A stretch of 64,000 nt of DNA from Pseudomonas sp. RIT623 (GTDB taxonomy: Bacteria; Pseudomonadota; Gammaproteobacteria; Pseudomonadales; Pseudomonadaceae), in assembly GCF_004519305.1 (NCBI RefSeq), contig NZ_SOZA01000006.1, forward strand, positions 62,001 to 126,000. Reading direction: 5' to 3'. Shown here piece after piece: positions 34,391 to 43,887 of the stretch. Numbering within the stretch: the first letter of the stretch is position 1; the number at the start of each line of letters is the position of its first letter. Below the pieces are notes generated by a model that did no database searches, was not told the origin of the DNA, and saw only the letters and a list, made by a program, of their open reading frames with translations. The translations under genes and the position numbers were made by a program.

Positions 34391-36250
34391 ATGCTGCAGA
34401 ATATCAGGGACAATTCACAAGGTTGGATTGCCAAGACCATCATCGGCCTCATCGTCGTACTGATGGCGTTGACCGGCTTCGAGGCCATTTTCCAGGCCGC
34501 CAGCCATAGCCAGGACGCCGCCAAGGTGAACGGCCAGACCATCAGCCAGAACGAGCTGAGCCAGGCCGTGGACATGCAGCGCCGCCAGCTGATGCAACAG
34601 CTGGGCAAGGATTTCGACCCTGCGTTGCTGGACGAAAAGATGCTGCGCGAAGCCGCGCTCAAAGGGCTGATCGATCGCAAGCTGCTGTTGCAGGGTGCCG
34701 AAGACGCCAAGTTCGCTTTCTCCGAGGCCGCGCTGGACCAGTTGATCCTGCAGACGCCAGAATTCCAGGTCGATGGCAAGTTCAGCGCCGAGCGCTTCGA
34801 CGCTGTCATCCGCCAGATGGGTTACGGGCGCATGCAGTTCCGCGAGATGCTCGCCCAGGAAATGCTCATCGGCCAGCTGCGCACCGGCTTGGCCGGCAGC
34901 AGCTTCGTCACCGACAAGCAGGTCGAGGCATTCGCCCGCCTGGAGAAGCAGACCCGTGACTTCGCCGCCCTGACCTTCAAGGCCGATCCGGCCGCGGTCA
35001 AGGTGAGCGATGACGAGGTCAAGGCCCACTACGACCAGCACGCCAAGGAATTCATGACCCCCGACCAGGTGGTCATCGACTACATCGAGCTGAAGAAGTC
35101 GGCCTTCTTCGACCAGGTCAAGGTCAACGAGGACGAGCTCAAGGCGCTGTACGAGAAGGAAATCGCCAACCTCGGTGAGCAGCGCCATGCCGCGCACATC
35201 CTGATCGAGGTCAACGACAAGACTACCGATGCCCAGGCCAAGGCCCGCATCGAGGAGGTCCAGCAGCGCCTGGCCAAGGGTGAAGACTTCGCCAAGCTGG
35301 CCAAGGAGTTCTCCCAGGACCCAGGCTCGGCCAGCACCGGTGGTGACCTGGGCTTCGCTGGCCCTGGCGTGTACGACCCGGCCTTCGAGGAGGCACTGTA
35401 CAAGCTGAACAAGGACCAGGTGTCCACCCCGGTGCGTACCGAATACGGCTATCACCTGATCAAGCTGCTGGGCGTCGAGGCACCGGACGTGCCGAGTTTC
35501 GCCAGCCTCAAGGACAAGCTGACCCACGAGCTGAAGACCCAGCAGGTGGAGCAGCGCTTCGTCGAGGCCACCAAGCAGCTCGAGGACGCCGCCTTCGAAG
35601 CTTCCGACCTGGCCCAGCCGGCCCAGGACCTGAACCTTAAGGTCCAGACTTCCACGGCCTTCGGTCGTGAAGGTGGCGAAGGCATCACCGCCAACCGCGC
35701 GGTGATCCAGGCCGCGTTCAGCGAGGAAGTGCTGGAAGAGGGCGCCAACAGCAACGGCATCGAGCTGGATCCGGAGACCGTGGTGGTCCTGCGCGTCAAG
35801 GAGCACCGCAAGCCCGAGCAACTGCCGCTGGAGGCCGTGGCCAAGAATATCAGCGCGCACTTGGCCAAGGAGAAGGCGACCGCCGAGCTCAAGGCCAAGG
35901 CCGACACGTTGATCGCCGGGCTGCGTGATGGCTCGATCAAGGCCGCCAGCCAGAACTGGAAGATTCAGGAAGCGGCTACCCGCGGTCAGGACGGCATCGA
36001 TCCGATCGAACTGCAGGCCGTGTTCCGTCTGGGCAAGCCTGAGTCCAAGGACAAGCCGGTCTATGGCAGCGCGGTCCTGGGTGATGGCAGCCTGGTGGTT
36101 CTGCAGCTCAAGGGCGTCAACGAAGGCGCCGCGGCCACCGATGAGGAAAAGGCGCAGATCCGCCGCTACCTCGCTTCGCGCGCCGGCTCCCAGGACTTCG
36201 CGGCGTACCGCAAGCAACTGGAAGGCAGCGCCGACATCACTCGCTACTGA
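34391..36250 (+). CDS. ppiD: Periplasmic folding chaperone / peptidyl-prolyl isomerase PpiD
   Basis: 619 residues. One N-terminal TM anchor lies at about 13-36 ('IIGLIVVLMALTGFEAIFQ'), followed by a SurA-like chaperone region (about 40-260). A parvulin rotamase domain spans about 261-360 ('RHAAHILIEVN', 'FSQDPGSASTGGDLGFAGPG'), and a second inactive-parvulin-like C-terminal region follows. It is anchored in the inner membrane at the Sec translocon exit. ATG 34391 has 'GGGGGAC' upstream. It ends with a clear terminator. Confidence 0.95.
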   Translation: MLQNIRDNSQGWIAKTIIGLIVVLMALTGFEAIFQAASHSQDAAKVNGQTISQNELSQAVDMQRRQLMQQLGKDFDPALLDEKMLREAALKGLIDRKLLLQGAEDAKFAFSEAALDQLILQTPEFQVDGKFSAERFDAVIRQMGYGRMQFREMLAQEMLIGQLRTGLAGSSFVTDKQVEAFARLEKQTRDFAALTFKADPAAVKVSDDEVKAHYDQHAKEFMTPDQVVIDYIELKKSAFFDQVKVNEDELKALYEKEIANLGEQRHAAHILIEVNDKTTDAQAKARIEEVQQRLAKGEDFAKLAKEFSQDPGSASTGGDLGFAGPGVYDPAFEEALYKLNKDQVSTPVRTEYGYHLIKLLGVEAPDVPSFASLKDKLTHELKTQQVEQRFVEATKQLEDAAFEASDLAQPAQDLNLKVQTSTAFGREGGEGITANRAVIQAAFSEEVLEEGANSNGIELDPETVVVLRVKEHRKPEQLPLEAVAKNISAHLAKEKATAELKAKADTLIAGLRDGSIKAASQNWKIQEAATRGQDGIDPIELQAVFRLGKPESKDKPVYGSAVLGDGSLVVLQLKGVNEGAAATDEEKAQIRRYLASRAGSQDFAAYRKQLEGSADITRY

Positions 36251-36266
36251 GTGTTGTCGCGATGAC

Positions 36267-36300
36267 GAAACAGGCCGCTTACGCGGCCTGTTTCGTTTCT
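36267..36300 (+). terminator. Rho-independent terminator of ppiD
   Basis: GAAACAGGCCGC-ttac-GCGGCCTGTTTC followed by 'GTTTCT'. Confidence 0.88.
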
Positions 36301-36332
36301 GATGCTCAAGACCTAGCGCTTAACCCTCCCCT

Positions 36333-36356
36333 GTAGGAGCGGCCTACCGCCGAACC
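36333..36356. repeat. Single REP half-element
   Basis: 'TGTAGGAGCGGCCTACCGCC' next to the end of the patatin-like gene; there is no inverted partner. Confidence 0.55.
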
Positions 36357-37372
36357 CCCTCGTGATTGTCCAGTGTATCGCGCGCGATCTCCCGGCCCAG
36401 GGCAATCAGCTCCGGCGCCTTGTAGAACTCGAAGAACCGGCACACCCGCTTGGGCACGTTGATCAACACATCCGGTGGATACCCGGCGATCTTGTACTGC
36501 GCCAGCGACGTCTGCATCACCTCGAAGCTCTGGTTGATCAGGTCGAGCAACGACGCCGGGCCCACGTTGTCGACAATGAACGAGCCCGTGGCCGACTTGG
36601 GGGCGCCTTCGCTTTGCGGCGCCGCTGCCGGTTGCTGGCCTTCCGGGTCGGCGCCCTCACCCAGCCAGGGGTTGGCTGGGGCGACGATCTCCTGCTCAAG
36701 ACGCATCAACTGTTCGGCCGGCTTGCGCCGAAACGGCAGGCGCGAGCCCAGTGAGCTGATCAGCGCATCGAACCGCATCTTGAACGCCGCCGGGCGCTCG
36801 ATCACCGGCAACTGGTATTGCTTCTGGTTGGTGGCATTGAGGTTGACCGCGATGATCAGGTCGCAGTGGCTAGACACCACGGGCACGATCGGCAGCGGGT
36901 TGAGGATGCCACCGTCGACCAGCATGCGGTTGCCTTGCACCACTGGGGTGAACAAGCTGGGAATCGCCGCCGAGGCGCGCATCGCCTGGTGCAGGCAGCC
37001 TTCCTGGAACCAGATTTCCTGCTGGTTGGTGAGGTCGGCGGCGACCGCCGTGTAAGGGATGCGCAGTTGCTCGATGTTTATTTCGCCAACTATCTTGCGG
37101 ATCTGCCCGAATACCTTGTCGCCGCGAATGGCGCCCAGGCGGAAGCTGACATCCACCAGGCGCAGCACGTCGAGATAATCCAGGCTCTCGATCCAGCTGC
37201 GGTACTCGTCGAGCTTGCCGGCGGCGTAAATGCCGCCGATCACCGCGCCCATGGAGCAGCCGGCGATACAGGCGATATCGTAGCCGCGCCGCTCGATTTC
37301 CTCGATCACGCCAATATGCGCGTACCCCCGAGCGCCGCCGGAACCCAGCACCAATGCCACGCGTTTGCCCAT
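36344..37372 (-). CDS. Patatin-like phospholipase family protein
   Basis: 342-residue serine hydrolase with a patatin domain over about 5-170. The oxyanion-hole Gly-rich motif is 'GSGGARG' (10-16), the nucleophile elbow is 'GCSMG' with Ser 40, and the catalytic Asp 153 is in 'LVDGGILNPLP', so the Ser-Asp dyad is complete. There is no signal peptide. It resembles the cytosolic RssA/YchK group, not secreted ExoU-type toxins. A Pro/Ala/Gly linker at about 240-265 precedes a C-terminal helical part. It is divergent from the small lipoprotein gene at 37533. The substrate is not known. Confidence 0.87.
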   Translation of the reverse strand: MGKRVALVLGSGGARGYAHIGVIEEIERRGYDIACIAGCSMGAVIGGIYAAGKLDEYRSWIESLDYLDVLRLVDVSFRLGAIRGDKVFGQIRKIVGEINIEQLRIPYTAVAADLTNQQEIWFQEGCLHQAMRASAAIPSLFTPVVQGNRMLVDGGILNPLPIVPVVSSHCDLIIAVNLNATNQKQYQLPVIERPAAFKMRFDALISSLGSRLPFRRKPAEQLMRLEQEIVAPANPWLGEGADPEGQQPAAAPQSEGAPKSATGSFIVDNVGPASLLDLINQSFEVMQTSLAQYKIAGYPPDVLINVPKRVCRFFEFYKAPELIALGREIARDTLDNHEGVRR

Positions 37373-37532
37373 GAGTCATTTCTCCCAGCCAGTGCAACGA
37401 TGGTCCAACAATGCACCCATTGGCGCCTGTGCTTCAATGTAGTCCGCGCTGGGCTACGCTGAGCAGGGCACTTTTCGTTTGCTTTGCCGTCGAACGGCCA
37501 CCTTAGTTTCTCTCCCCCTCGAGGTATTACCG

Positions 37533-37811
37533 ATGAAAGTCTGGATCACCCTTCCACTGCTGGTGCTGGTCCTGGCCGGTTGCGCAGGCAAGACAGCCTA
37601 CCGCGACAGCTGCGCCACCCAGCTCGACGCCGCCTGGAAGGAACTGGACCTGGCCAAGGCCGAAGGCTTTGCCGGCACCGTGAGCTATTCCAAGGCACTG
37701 TCGCTGTTGACCGGCGCCAAGACACAGCAGCAGTTCGAGGGCTTCGAAGGCTGTACCCACAAGGCCGAGAAGGCGCGTTTCTATATTCGTGAGTCACGCG
37801 CTGGGCGCTGA
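37533..37811 (+). CDS. Small predicted lipoprotein
   Basis: 92-residue lipoprotein. The signal peptide is 1-16, lipobox 'LAGC' with lipidated Cys 17. The mature domain is about 75 residues, helical, with Cys residues in 'RDSCATQL' and 'FEGCTHKAEKA' that could pair as a disulfide. ATG 37533 has 'GAGG' 8 bases upstream. It is followed after 14 bp by the CHAD-domain gene on the same strand, so the two are probably co-transcribed. The function is unknown. Confidence 0.78.
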   Translation: MKVWITLPLLVLVLAGCAGKTAYRDSCATQLDAAWKELDLAKAEGFAGTVSYSKALSLLTGAKTQQQFEGFEGCTHKAEKARFYIRESRAGR

Positions 37812-37825
37812 TCAGGGAGTGCCCC

Positions 37826-38593
37826 ATGTCCGCGATGCTCGATCATGTGGTTGCCCAGGTGCTTAGGCTGCAGGTGGGCTTGCTGGCCTGCCGTGAGCGC
37901 CTCGGCGCTGATACCGACAGCGAGGCGCTGCACGCGCTGCGCACCACGTTGAGGCGGTTGCGCAGTTTGCTGCGACCCTTGCGCGGTCTGCCGGGCGTCG
38001 AGCAACTGGAGGGGGCCGCGCAGGCGTTGGGCCGCTTGACCACGCCGTTGCGTGACCGCGAGGTGCTGGCGGCGCAACTGATCGGGCGCGGCCATATGCA
38101 GGCCGGTGAGCGCCGTCAGGCGGGCAGGGCGGGGACCTTTGCCGGTGTTGCCGCCAGCCCCGAGCTTGCGCGGGTGCTGGCAATTATCGATGCCTTTGCG
38201 CTGTTCCTGCGTGCCGCCGACCGTGAGGGCTTGGCGCGACGCTTGGCCAAACGTATCGATAAGCGCCTGGAAAAGCAGTGGCGCAAGCTGGGCAAGACCC
38301 TCGACGACCCGGCGCACGACCGCCATCGCCTGCGCCTGCTGATCAAGCGGGTGCGTTATGGCGACGAAGCCTACCCGCAGCTCGACCATGCGCGGCGCAA
38401 GCTTCAACGCTTGCTGAAGAAGGCCCAGGGCGACCTGGGCGATTGGCATGACCGCGTGCAATGGTTGCTGCAGGTGCGCGAGCACAGTGACCTGGCAGGC
38501 TGCAAGGTGGCCTGGGAGCATGAGCTGCAGGCTGCCGCAGGCAAGGCTGACGTCACCCTCGAGGCCTTGCGCAAGGCTGTGGCACGCCGTTAG
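37826..38593 (+). CDS. CHAD-domain protein
   Basis: 255-residue all-helical CHAD protein. The conserved His and basic residues appear as 'ALHALRTTLRRLRSLLRPLR' and 'HRLRLLIKRVRYGDEAYPQL'. CHAD domains bind inorganic polyphosphate through such basic surfaces and often localise to polyP granules. There is no CYTH triphosphatase domain fused or adjacent here. It is co-directional with the upstream lipoprotein gene. A binding role is inferred from the family; there is no enzymatic motif. Confidence 0.88.
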   Translation: MSAMLDHVVAQVLRLQVGLLACRERLGADTDSEALHALRTTLRRLRSLLRPLRGLPGVEQLEGAAQALGRLTTPLRDREVLAAQLIGRGHMQAGERRQAGRAGTFAGVAASPELARVLAIIDAFALFLRAADREGLARRLAKRIDKRLEKQWRKLGKTLDDPAHDRHRLRLLIKRVRYGDEAYPQLDHARRKLQRLLKKAQGDLGDWHDRVQWLLQVREHSDLAGCKVAWEHELQAAAGKADVTLEALRKAVARR

Positions 38594-38675
38594 TTCCGGT
38601 AAATGACCGATATGCGGGCTGCCGCTGGCGTCTTCGCTGGTTAAGATCGGGCTTTTCCCGCAGGAGCCCAGGCAC

Positions 38676-39473
38676 ATGAATTTTACCGAATTGTTGGCGG
38701 CGGCACGCGAGCATCCCGAAGCGCTCAGTGTGCCGGCTACATGGGCCCAGGGGCGCGCGGTGTTCGGCGGCCTGATGGCGGCGCTGGTGCATGAGGCGAT
38801 GCGCCAGAAGCTGGCGGATGACCGGCCGGTGCGTTCCCTGGCCATCACCTTCGTCGGCCCGGCGGCGCCGGATGTGCCGATCAGCCTGGAGGTGGAAGTG
38901 CTGCGCGCGGGCAAGGCGGTCAGTACCTTGCTGGGACGCGCGGTGCAGGATGGCCAGGTGGTGACCCTGGTGCAGGGCAGTTTCGGTGCCGGTCGTCCTT
39001 CCGTGGTGGCGGTCGACGCGCCAGCTGCGATGCCTATGAAACCGCTGCAGGAAGCGGCACCGGAGCTGCCCTTCATCAAGGGCATTACGCCGGAGTTCAT
39101 GCAGCATGTGGCGTTTCGCTGGGCGGTGGGCGGGCTGCCGTTCAGTGGCAACGACTCACGGCATATGGGCGGTTGGGTACGCCTGCGTGATATCGCCGAG
39201 GGGCCGGTCGGGGTGGCGCACCTGCTGGCGCTGGTCGATGCCTGGCCGCCCAGCCTGCTGCCGTATCTCAAGCAGCCCGCGGCCGGCAGCACGCTGACCT
39301 GGACGATCGAGTTCGTGCAGCCCACGCCGCAGCTGTCGACCCTCGACTGGTGCCGCTATGTGGTCGAGACCGAGTATGCCCGTGATGGCTATGGGCATGC
39401 GGCCGCTGCGTTGTGGACGGCGGAAGGGGAGTTGCTGGCGTTGAGCCGGCAGACGGTGACCGTGTTCGCCTGA
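38676..39473 (+). CDS. Acyl-CoA thioesterase (double hot-dog, TesB-like)
   Basis: 265-residue double hot-dog thioesterase. The first hot dog is about 15-115 ('QGRAVFGGLMAALVHEAM', 'VRSLAITFVGPAAPDVPI'), and the second is about 130-262 ('LSTLDWCRYVVETEYARDGYG'). It hydrolyses acyl-CoA to free acid and CoA. Chain-length preference cannot be read from the sequence. ATG 38676 has 'AGGAGCCCAGGC' upstream. It stands alone, convergent with the Mpo1-like gene. Confidence 0.85.
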   Translation: MNFTELLAAAREHPEALSVPATWAQGRAVFGGLMAALVHEAMRQKLADDRPVRSLAITFVGPAAPDVPISLEVEVLRAGKAVSTLLGRAVQDGQVVTLVQGSFGAGRPSVVAVDAPAAMPMKPLQEAAPELPFIKGITPEFMQHVAFRWAVGGLPFSGNDSRHMGGWVRLRDIAEGPVGVAHLLALVDAWPPSLLPYLKQPAAGSTLTWTIEFVQPTPQLSTLDWCRYVVETEYARDGYGHAAAALWTAEGELLALSRQTVTVFA

Positions 39474-39488
39474 GCCATCTTCATCAAG

Positions 39489-39857
39489 TCAATCGCGGGG
39501 CTTGTGCCGCTCACGCCAGGCCCGCCACCAGGCGCCGCTCAGCACGAAGCGCGGGAAGGTGATGAACTGCTCGGTGAGCAGGCGCTGCACGGCATCCTTG
39601 CGGTTGGCGAAGGGCTCCGGTTGCTCGGCCTCCAGGCGATGCCCCTGGCGCTGCAAGCCCAACCCCGCGAGCAAGGCGATGACGCCGACGGCGATCTGCG
39701 ACAGGTCCAGGCCCCATACCCCCGACAGCACCAGCAGCACCCCCAGGATGAACAGCGGCACGGCGATCAGGTGCAGCACCAGGTTGGCGGGGTGGCGGTG
39801 GTTGTGGCGGTAGCCGCGCCATTGCCAGGCGGGCAGGTTGGGCAGTCGTTTGCTCAT
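39489..39857 (-). CDS. Mpo1/DUF962-like membrane protein
   Basis: 122-residue membrane protein with the DUF962 (YGL010w/Mpo1) pattern: 'HRHPANLVLHLIAVPLFILG', a second hydrophobic helix, then 'QGHRLEAEQPEPF'. Yeast Mpo1 is an Fe2+-dependent dioxygenase acting on 2-hydroxy fatty acids, and the metal-binding His residues of these motifs are present. In Pseudomonas the family is uncharacterised. It has two TM segments and probably an inner-membrane location. It has no operon partner. Confidence 0.78.
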   Translation of the reverse strand: MSKRLPNLPAWQWRGYRHNHRHPANLVLHLIAVPLFILGVLLVLSGVWGLDLSQIAVGVIALLAGLGLQRQGHRLEAEQPEPFANRKDAVQRLLTEQFITFPRFVLSGAWWRAWRERHKPRD

Positions 39858-39949
39858 GGACAGTTCCTCGCAGTCATGTCCAAAGCTTAGTGCGGCCCCC
39901 GGGAGGGGGCCAATCGAGGCTGGCTATGGTCGCCATAGCCGCGCCGAAC

Positions 39950-41428
39950 TCAGAGTTTGAGTTGGCCAATAGCCTTGTTCAGCTCGCCGGCCAGGGTCGC
40001 CAGCTCGTTGCTGGTGGTGGCCGAGCCGACGGTCTGCTGCACGGTTTCTTCGGTGACGTCACGGATGCTCACCACGGCGCGGTTCATCTCTTCGGCCACC
40101 TGGCTCTGCTGCTCGGCGGCGACGGCGATCTGCGTATTGCTTTCGCGCATCTGCGCCACCGCGCTGGTGATCTCGGCCAGGGCCTCGTGGGCCTCGCGCG
40201 CCTGCTTGACGCAATCATCGGCCTTGTACGAGCTTTCCTGCATGAAGTCCACCGCGTCGCGGGTACCAGCCTGCAGGTCGGCGACCATGGTGGTGATCTC
40301 GTCGGTGGAGGTCTGCACGCGCTTGGCCAGGTTACGCACTTCGTCGGCGACCACGGCGAAGCCGCGGCCCAGGTCACCGGCGCGTGCGGCCTCGATGGCG
40401 GCGTTGAGGGCCAGCAGGTTGGTCTGTTCGGCAATGCTGTGGATCACCCCGACCACACCGTTGATCTTCTGGCTGTCGTCGGCCAGCTGGCGAATCATCT
40501 CGGCGGTCTGCTGCACGCCGCTGGACAGCCCAGCGATGGAATCCTGAACCCGGCTGACCACGGCCTGGCCACTGCCGGCGAGGGTGTCGGCGGTTTGCGA
40601 CAGGTCGCGGGTGGCGCCGGCATGCTCGGCGATATGGTGCACGGTGGCGGTCATTTCATTGATGGCGGTGGCGGCCTGGTCGGTCTCGCTCTGCTGGCCG
40701 ATCATGCCATGGCGCACCTCGTCCATGCTGCCGGCCAGGCGCGCCGCGCCGGAGTCGAGCTGGGCGGCGGTGCGGGCCACGGTGCTGACCACGCGGTGGT
40801 AGGTGGTCTGCATGGCGTTGAATGCGCCGGCCATCTGTCCGACTTCGTCGCCGCAGGCCAGTGGTACCCGGGCCGACAGGTCGCCGGTTTTCTCCACGTG
40901 CAGCATCACGTCCTTCAGCGTGTTGAGCTGGCTGAGCAAGAATCGGATCAGCAATTGCGAGGCGCAGAGCATGGCCAGCATGAGTACCAATACGCACACC
41001 GCGTAGTTGCTGAACCGGTCGAAGTATACCTGGCGCAGGCTCGGCGACTGGGCGACGACGGCCAAGTGGGTGTCACCGTGGTTGAACACCTGGGCGCCGT
41101 GTAGCGGGTTGTTGCCGAGCACCCAGGCGTCGCTCAGCTCCACCCAGCCCTGGGCGTCACGCAGGGTCTTGAGGGGTTCGCCGGCAAACTGTGGGGTCTG
41201 GCCGCTGCGCCAGCTGATCAGATTGGCCTGGGCAGGCAGGGCTTGGCCTGCGGGCCAAGCAGCAAGCAGCACAGCCTGGGCCTGGGCTTGCGCCTGGGCG
41301 CCTGCGGCACGGGCCTGTTGCTCCAGGTACACGGCGTAGAGCACCAGCATCAGGGTGGTGACGAAGGCCACCGCGTTGACGGCCCAGAACTTGTACTTCA
41401 GGGAAACATTGCTAAGCCAGGCACCCAT
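39950..41428 (-). CDS. Methyl-accepting chemotaxis protein with a small periplasmic sensor
   Basis: 492-residue chemoreceptor. TM1 is at about 15-35 and TM2 at about 150-172, enclosing only about 110 periplasmic residues, rich in Ala and Gln, that I cannot match to Cache or 4HB domains. HAMP (about 173-225, '[21 protein letters not shown]') and the MCP signalling domain with '[20 protein letters not shown]' follow. ATG 41428 is used; a longer frame to 41518 has no good ribosome site. It lacks a CheR-docking pentapeptide. The ligand is unknown. Confidence 0.88.
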   Translation of the reverse strand: MGAWLSNVSLKYKFWAVNAVAFVTTLMLVLYAVYLEQQARAAGAQAQAQAQAVLLAAWPAGQALPAQANLISWRSGQTPQFAGEPLKTLRDAQGWVELSDAWVLGNNPLHGAQVFNHGDTHLAVVAQSPSLRQVYFDRFSNYAVCVLVLMLAMLCASQLLIRFLLSQLNTLKDVMLHVEKTGDLSARVPLACGDEVGQMAGAFNAMQTTYHRVVSTVARTAAQLDSGAARLAGSMDEVRHGMIGQQSETDQAATAINEMTATVHHIAEHAGATRDLSQTADTLAGSGQAVVSRVQDSIAGLSSGVQQTAEMIRQLADDSQKINGVVGVIHSIAEQTNLLALNAAIEAARAGDLGRGFAVVADEVRNLAKRVQTSTDEITTMVADLQAGTRDAVDFMQESSYKADDCVKQAREAHEALAEITSAVAQMRESNTQIAVAAEQQSQVAEEMNRAVVSIRDVTEETVQQTVGSATTSNELATLAGELNKAIGQLKL

Positions 41429-41514
41429 GGTAGGTCTTCTCTGAATTGGCGGAAACATTATTGGCAAGGTGCCATCATTGTGCCTGCCTGGGCCAGGGAG
41501 TGCCTTGATATGTG

Positions 41515-42321
41515 TCAAGAAACGTCAGGCAGACCGAAGAACGCGCGGGCGCAGGCGCTGGTGTGGTCGGCGGTGCGCGCCGGCGTCTCGCCACGGTGCA
41601 GGGCCACCTCGCGCAGCACCTCCGGGAGGAAGGCCGGTTCGTTGCGGCCATTTTTGGGCTTGGGGCGCAGACTGCGTGGCAGCAGGTAGGGGGCGTCGCT
41701 TTCGAGCATCAGGCGGCCTTCGGGAATGTTGCCGACCAGCGGGTGCAAGTGGGTGCCGCGGCGCTCGTCGCAGATCCAGCCGGTGATGCCGATGTGCAGG
41801 TCCAGGTCGAGGTAGGCGAATAGCGCCTGGCGCTCGCCAGTGAAGCAATGCACCACGGCGGCAGGCAACTGGTCGCGGTAGGCCTTGAGGATCGCCAGCA
41901 GGCGTTCGCTGGCCTCGCGTTCGTGGAGAAACACTGGCAGGCCCAGTTCGGCGGCCAATGCCAATTGCGCCTCCAGGGCCTTTTCCTGCAGGGGGCGGGG
42001 CGAGAAGTCGCGGTTGAAGTCCAGCCCACATTCGCCCACGGCCTTGACTCGGGGCTGGTTGAGCAAGTCGCGTAGCTGGCGTTCGCTGTCGGCGCTCCAG
42101 TGGCTGGCGTCGTGGGGGTGTACGCCGGCGGTGCTGAACAGACGCAGGCCGGGTTCGTCCAGGCGCTGGCACACTTCCAGGGCCTCGGCGCTGACATCCA
42201 GGCTGGTGCCGGTGAGGACCATCTGCGCCACGCCGGCCTGCACGGCGCGCTCGACGACGGCCGCTTGCTGGCCGTGGAAACTGCTGTTGGTCAGGTTGAC
42301 GCCGATATCGATCAGTTGCAT
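41515..42321 (-). CDS. tatD: TatD family 3'-5' deoxyribonuclease
   Basis: 268-residue metal-dependent TIM-barrel hydrolase. It has the TatD-proper N-terminus '[15 protein letters not shown]' instead of the H-x-H of YcfH, plus 'STAGVHPHD', '[11 protein letters not shown]', 'PVFLHER', 'HCFTGE', 'GWICDERRG' and '[12 protein letters not shown]', which carry the metal ligands. E. coli TatD is a DNA exonuclease linked to repair and apoptosis-like DNA turnover. It is not near tatABC here. ATG 42321 is chosen; the frame extends upstream without a ribosome site. It is divergent from the lytic transglycosylase gene. Confidence 0.92.
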   Translation of the reverse strand: MQLIDIGVNLTNSSFHGQQAAVVERAVQAGVAQMVLTGTSLDVSAEALEVCQRLDEPGLRLFSTAGVHPHDASHWSADSERQLRDLLNQPRVKAVGECGLDFNRDFSPRPLQEKALEAQLALAAELGLPVFLHEREASERLLAILKAYRDQLPAAVVHCFTGERQALFAYLDLDLHIGITGWICDERRGTHLHPLVGNIPEGRLMLESDAPYLLPRSLRPKPKNGRNEPAFLPEVLREVALHRGETPARTADHTSACARAFFGLPDVS

Positions 42322-42479
42322 GGTGCTACCTCGGGCCGCGGGGCGGCCAGCATAGCAAAAACTGGGAAATCGCGAAAAACCCAAGAACTTCAAACGTTTG
42401 CCGTGGTCTTTTGCCGTCATTTGTCACGGATCGATCATTGCACATGGTGCCTGCCAACCGCCCTCGGACGCCTTCCTCG

Positions 42480-43886
42480 ATGCTGCGAACCCTGCTGACG
42501 ATCCTGATGTTGTCCGGCCTGGCGTTGGCCGCGCCGGCCCATGCTGGCGAGGCCGGGCCGCAACAGCATGTTGCAGCCAGCAATGCCCGCGACCTGGCGC
42601 AGATCCGCGCCAGCAAGGTGCTGCGGGTGCTGGTCAACCAGAGCCGCAACAGCTCCGGCGAGGTCAAGGGCGAGCCCGTGGGCGTCGAGTACTACCGCTT
42701 GCGTGCCCTGGAGCACTACCTCAACGCCCGGGTCGCCGATGGTCAGGAGATCTACTTGAAGATCATTCCGCGGGCCAAGGAGCAATTGCTCGGCGCTTTG
42801 CAGCGTGGCGAGGGCGACCTCGCCGCGCCCGGCGAGCTGCTGGACCCCAGCGTGGTGCGCGGTGTCGACGCCAGCGCGCCGGTGGTCGATCAGGTGCCGT
42901 TGCAGTTGGTAGGACGCAAGGGTGAACGTAGCTACAGCCGGGTCGAGCAACTGTCCGGGCGCACCATCGCCCTGACCAGTGCCAGCGCCGCGGGGCCGGC
43001 GATTCAGGTGATCAACCAGCAGTTGGCATTGCGCAAGCGTGCGCCGATCAGGGTCGAGTGGGTCGATCCGACGCTGGCGGTGGAGGATGTACTGGAGATG
43101 GTCCAGGCCGGCATCTATCCGTTGACCGTGGTCGAGCGGCCGATCGCCCAGCGCTGGGCACGGGTGATGCCGAAGCTGCGGGTGGACAGCAAGCTGCAAC
43201 TGGCTCGGCCCGATGCCATGCGCTGGTATGTGCGCAAGGATGCGCCAATGTTCCAGGCCGCGGTGGACCGCTTCCTCGCCGGGTACCGCGCGCCTGACAA
43301 CCAGGACGCCGCCTTCGAGCGCATCTACCGACGCCAGTACCGAGTGCACAATCCTCTGGCGCGCAAGGATCGCCAGCGCCTCGAATCGCTGCGCCCGGTG
43401 CTGCAAAAGCATGGCGGCGACCAGCAGTTCGACTGGTTGAACCTGGCGGCGCTGGCGTTCAAGGAATCCACCCTCGATCCCAAGGCGCGCGGCAGCGGCG
43501 GCGCCCATGGCCTGATGCAGATCACCCCGTCGGCGGCGCAGCGGGTCGGGGTGAGCAATACCGCCACGGTCGATGGCAATGTCCAGGCCAGCGCCCGCTA
43601 CCTGGCGATGCTGCGCCGTAAGTTCTTCGCCAGCCCGCAGCTCAACGAGCGCGAACGCATGGCGTTCATCCTGGCGGCCTACAACCTCGGCCCCGAGCGG
43701 GTCCAGGCCATGCGCGCCGAGGCCCGTCGCCGTGGGCTCAACGGCAACCAGTGGTTCTTCCAGACCGAGCGCGTCGCCATGGAACAGGTGGGCATGGGGC
43801 CGGTGAACTTCGTCAATAGCGTCAACAAGTACTACCTCGCGTTCAACCGCGAGCGGGCTTCTCTGGAGCGGGTGGCCAAGCGCTGA
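42480..43886 (+). CDS. MltF-like membrane-bound lytic transglycosylase
   Basis: About 468 residues. The signal peptide 'MLRTLLTILMLSGLALAAPA' is followed by a family 3 solute-binding-like domain (about 40-290) that in MltF binds muropeptides, then a C-terminal SLT lytic transglycosylase domain (about 310-450). The catalytic Glu is in 'ALAFKESTLDPKARG', with 'GAHGLMQITPSAAQRVG' and 'AFILAAYNLGPERV'. It cleaves peptidoglycan to 1,6-anhydromuropeptides. The start is uncertain: ATG 42444 would add 12 residues. Neither has a strong ribosome site. Confidence 0.87.
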   Translation: MLRTLLTILMLSGLALAAPAHAGEAGPQQHVAASNARDLAQIRASKVLRVLVNQSRNSSGEVKGEPVGVEYYRLRALEHYLNARVADGQEIYLKIIPRAKEQLLGALQRGEGDLAAPGELLDPSVVRGVDASAPVVDQVPLQLVGRKGERSYSRVEQLSGRTIALTSASAAGPAIQVINQQLALRKRAPIRVEWVDPTLAVEDVLEMVQAGIYPLTVVERPIAQRWARVMPKLRVDSKLQLARPDAMRWYVRKDAPMFQAAVDRFLAGYRAPDNQDAAFERIYRRQYRVHNPLARKDRQRLESLRPVLQKHGGDQQFDWLNLAALAFKESTLDPKARGSGGAHGLMQITPSAAQRVGVSNTATVDGNVQASARYLAMLRRKFFASPQLNERERMAFILAAYNLGPERVQAMRAEARRRGLNGNQWFFQTERVAMEQVGMGPVNFVNSVNKYYLAFNRERASLERVAKR

Positions 43887-43887
43887 T

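Noticed and set aside
34415..36217. 600-codon minus-strand frame over ppiD
   Set aside because: Antisense of a highly conserved gene; low-complexity Leu/Gly/Asp/Val composition.
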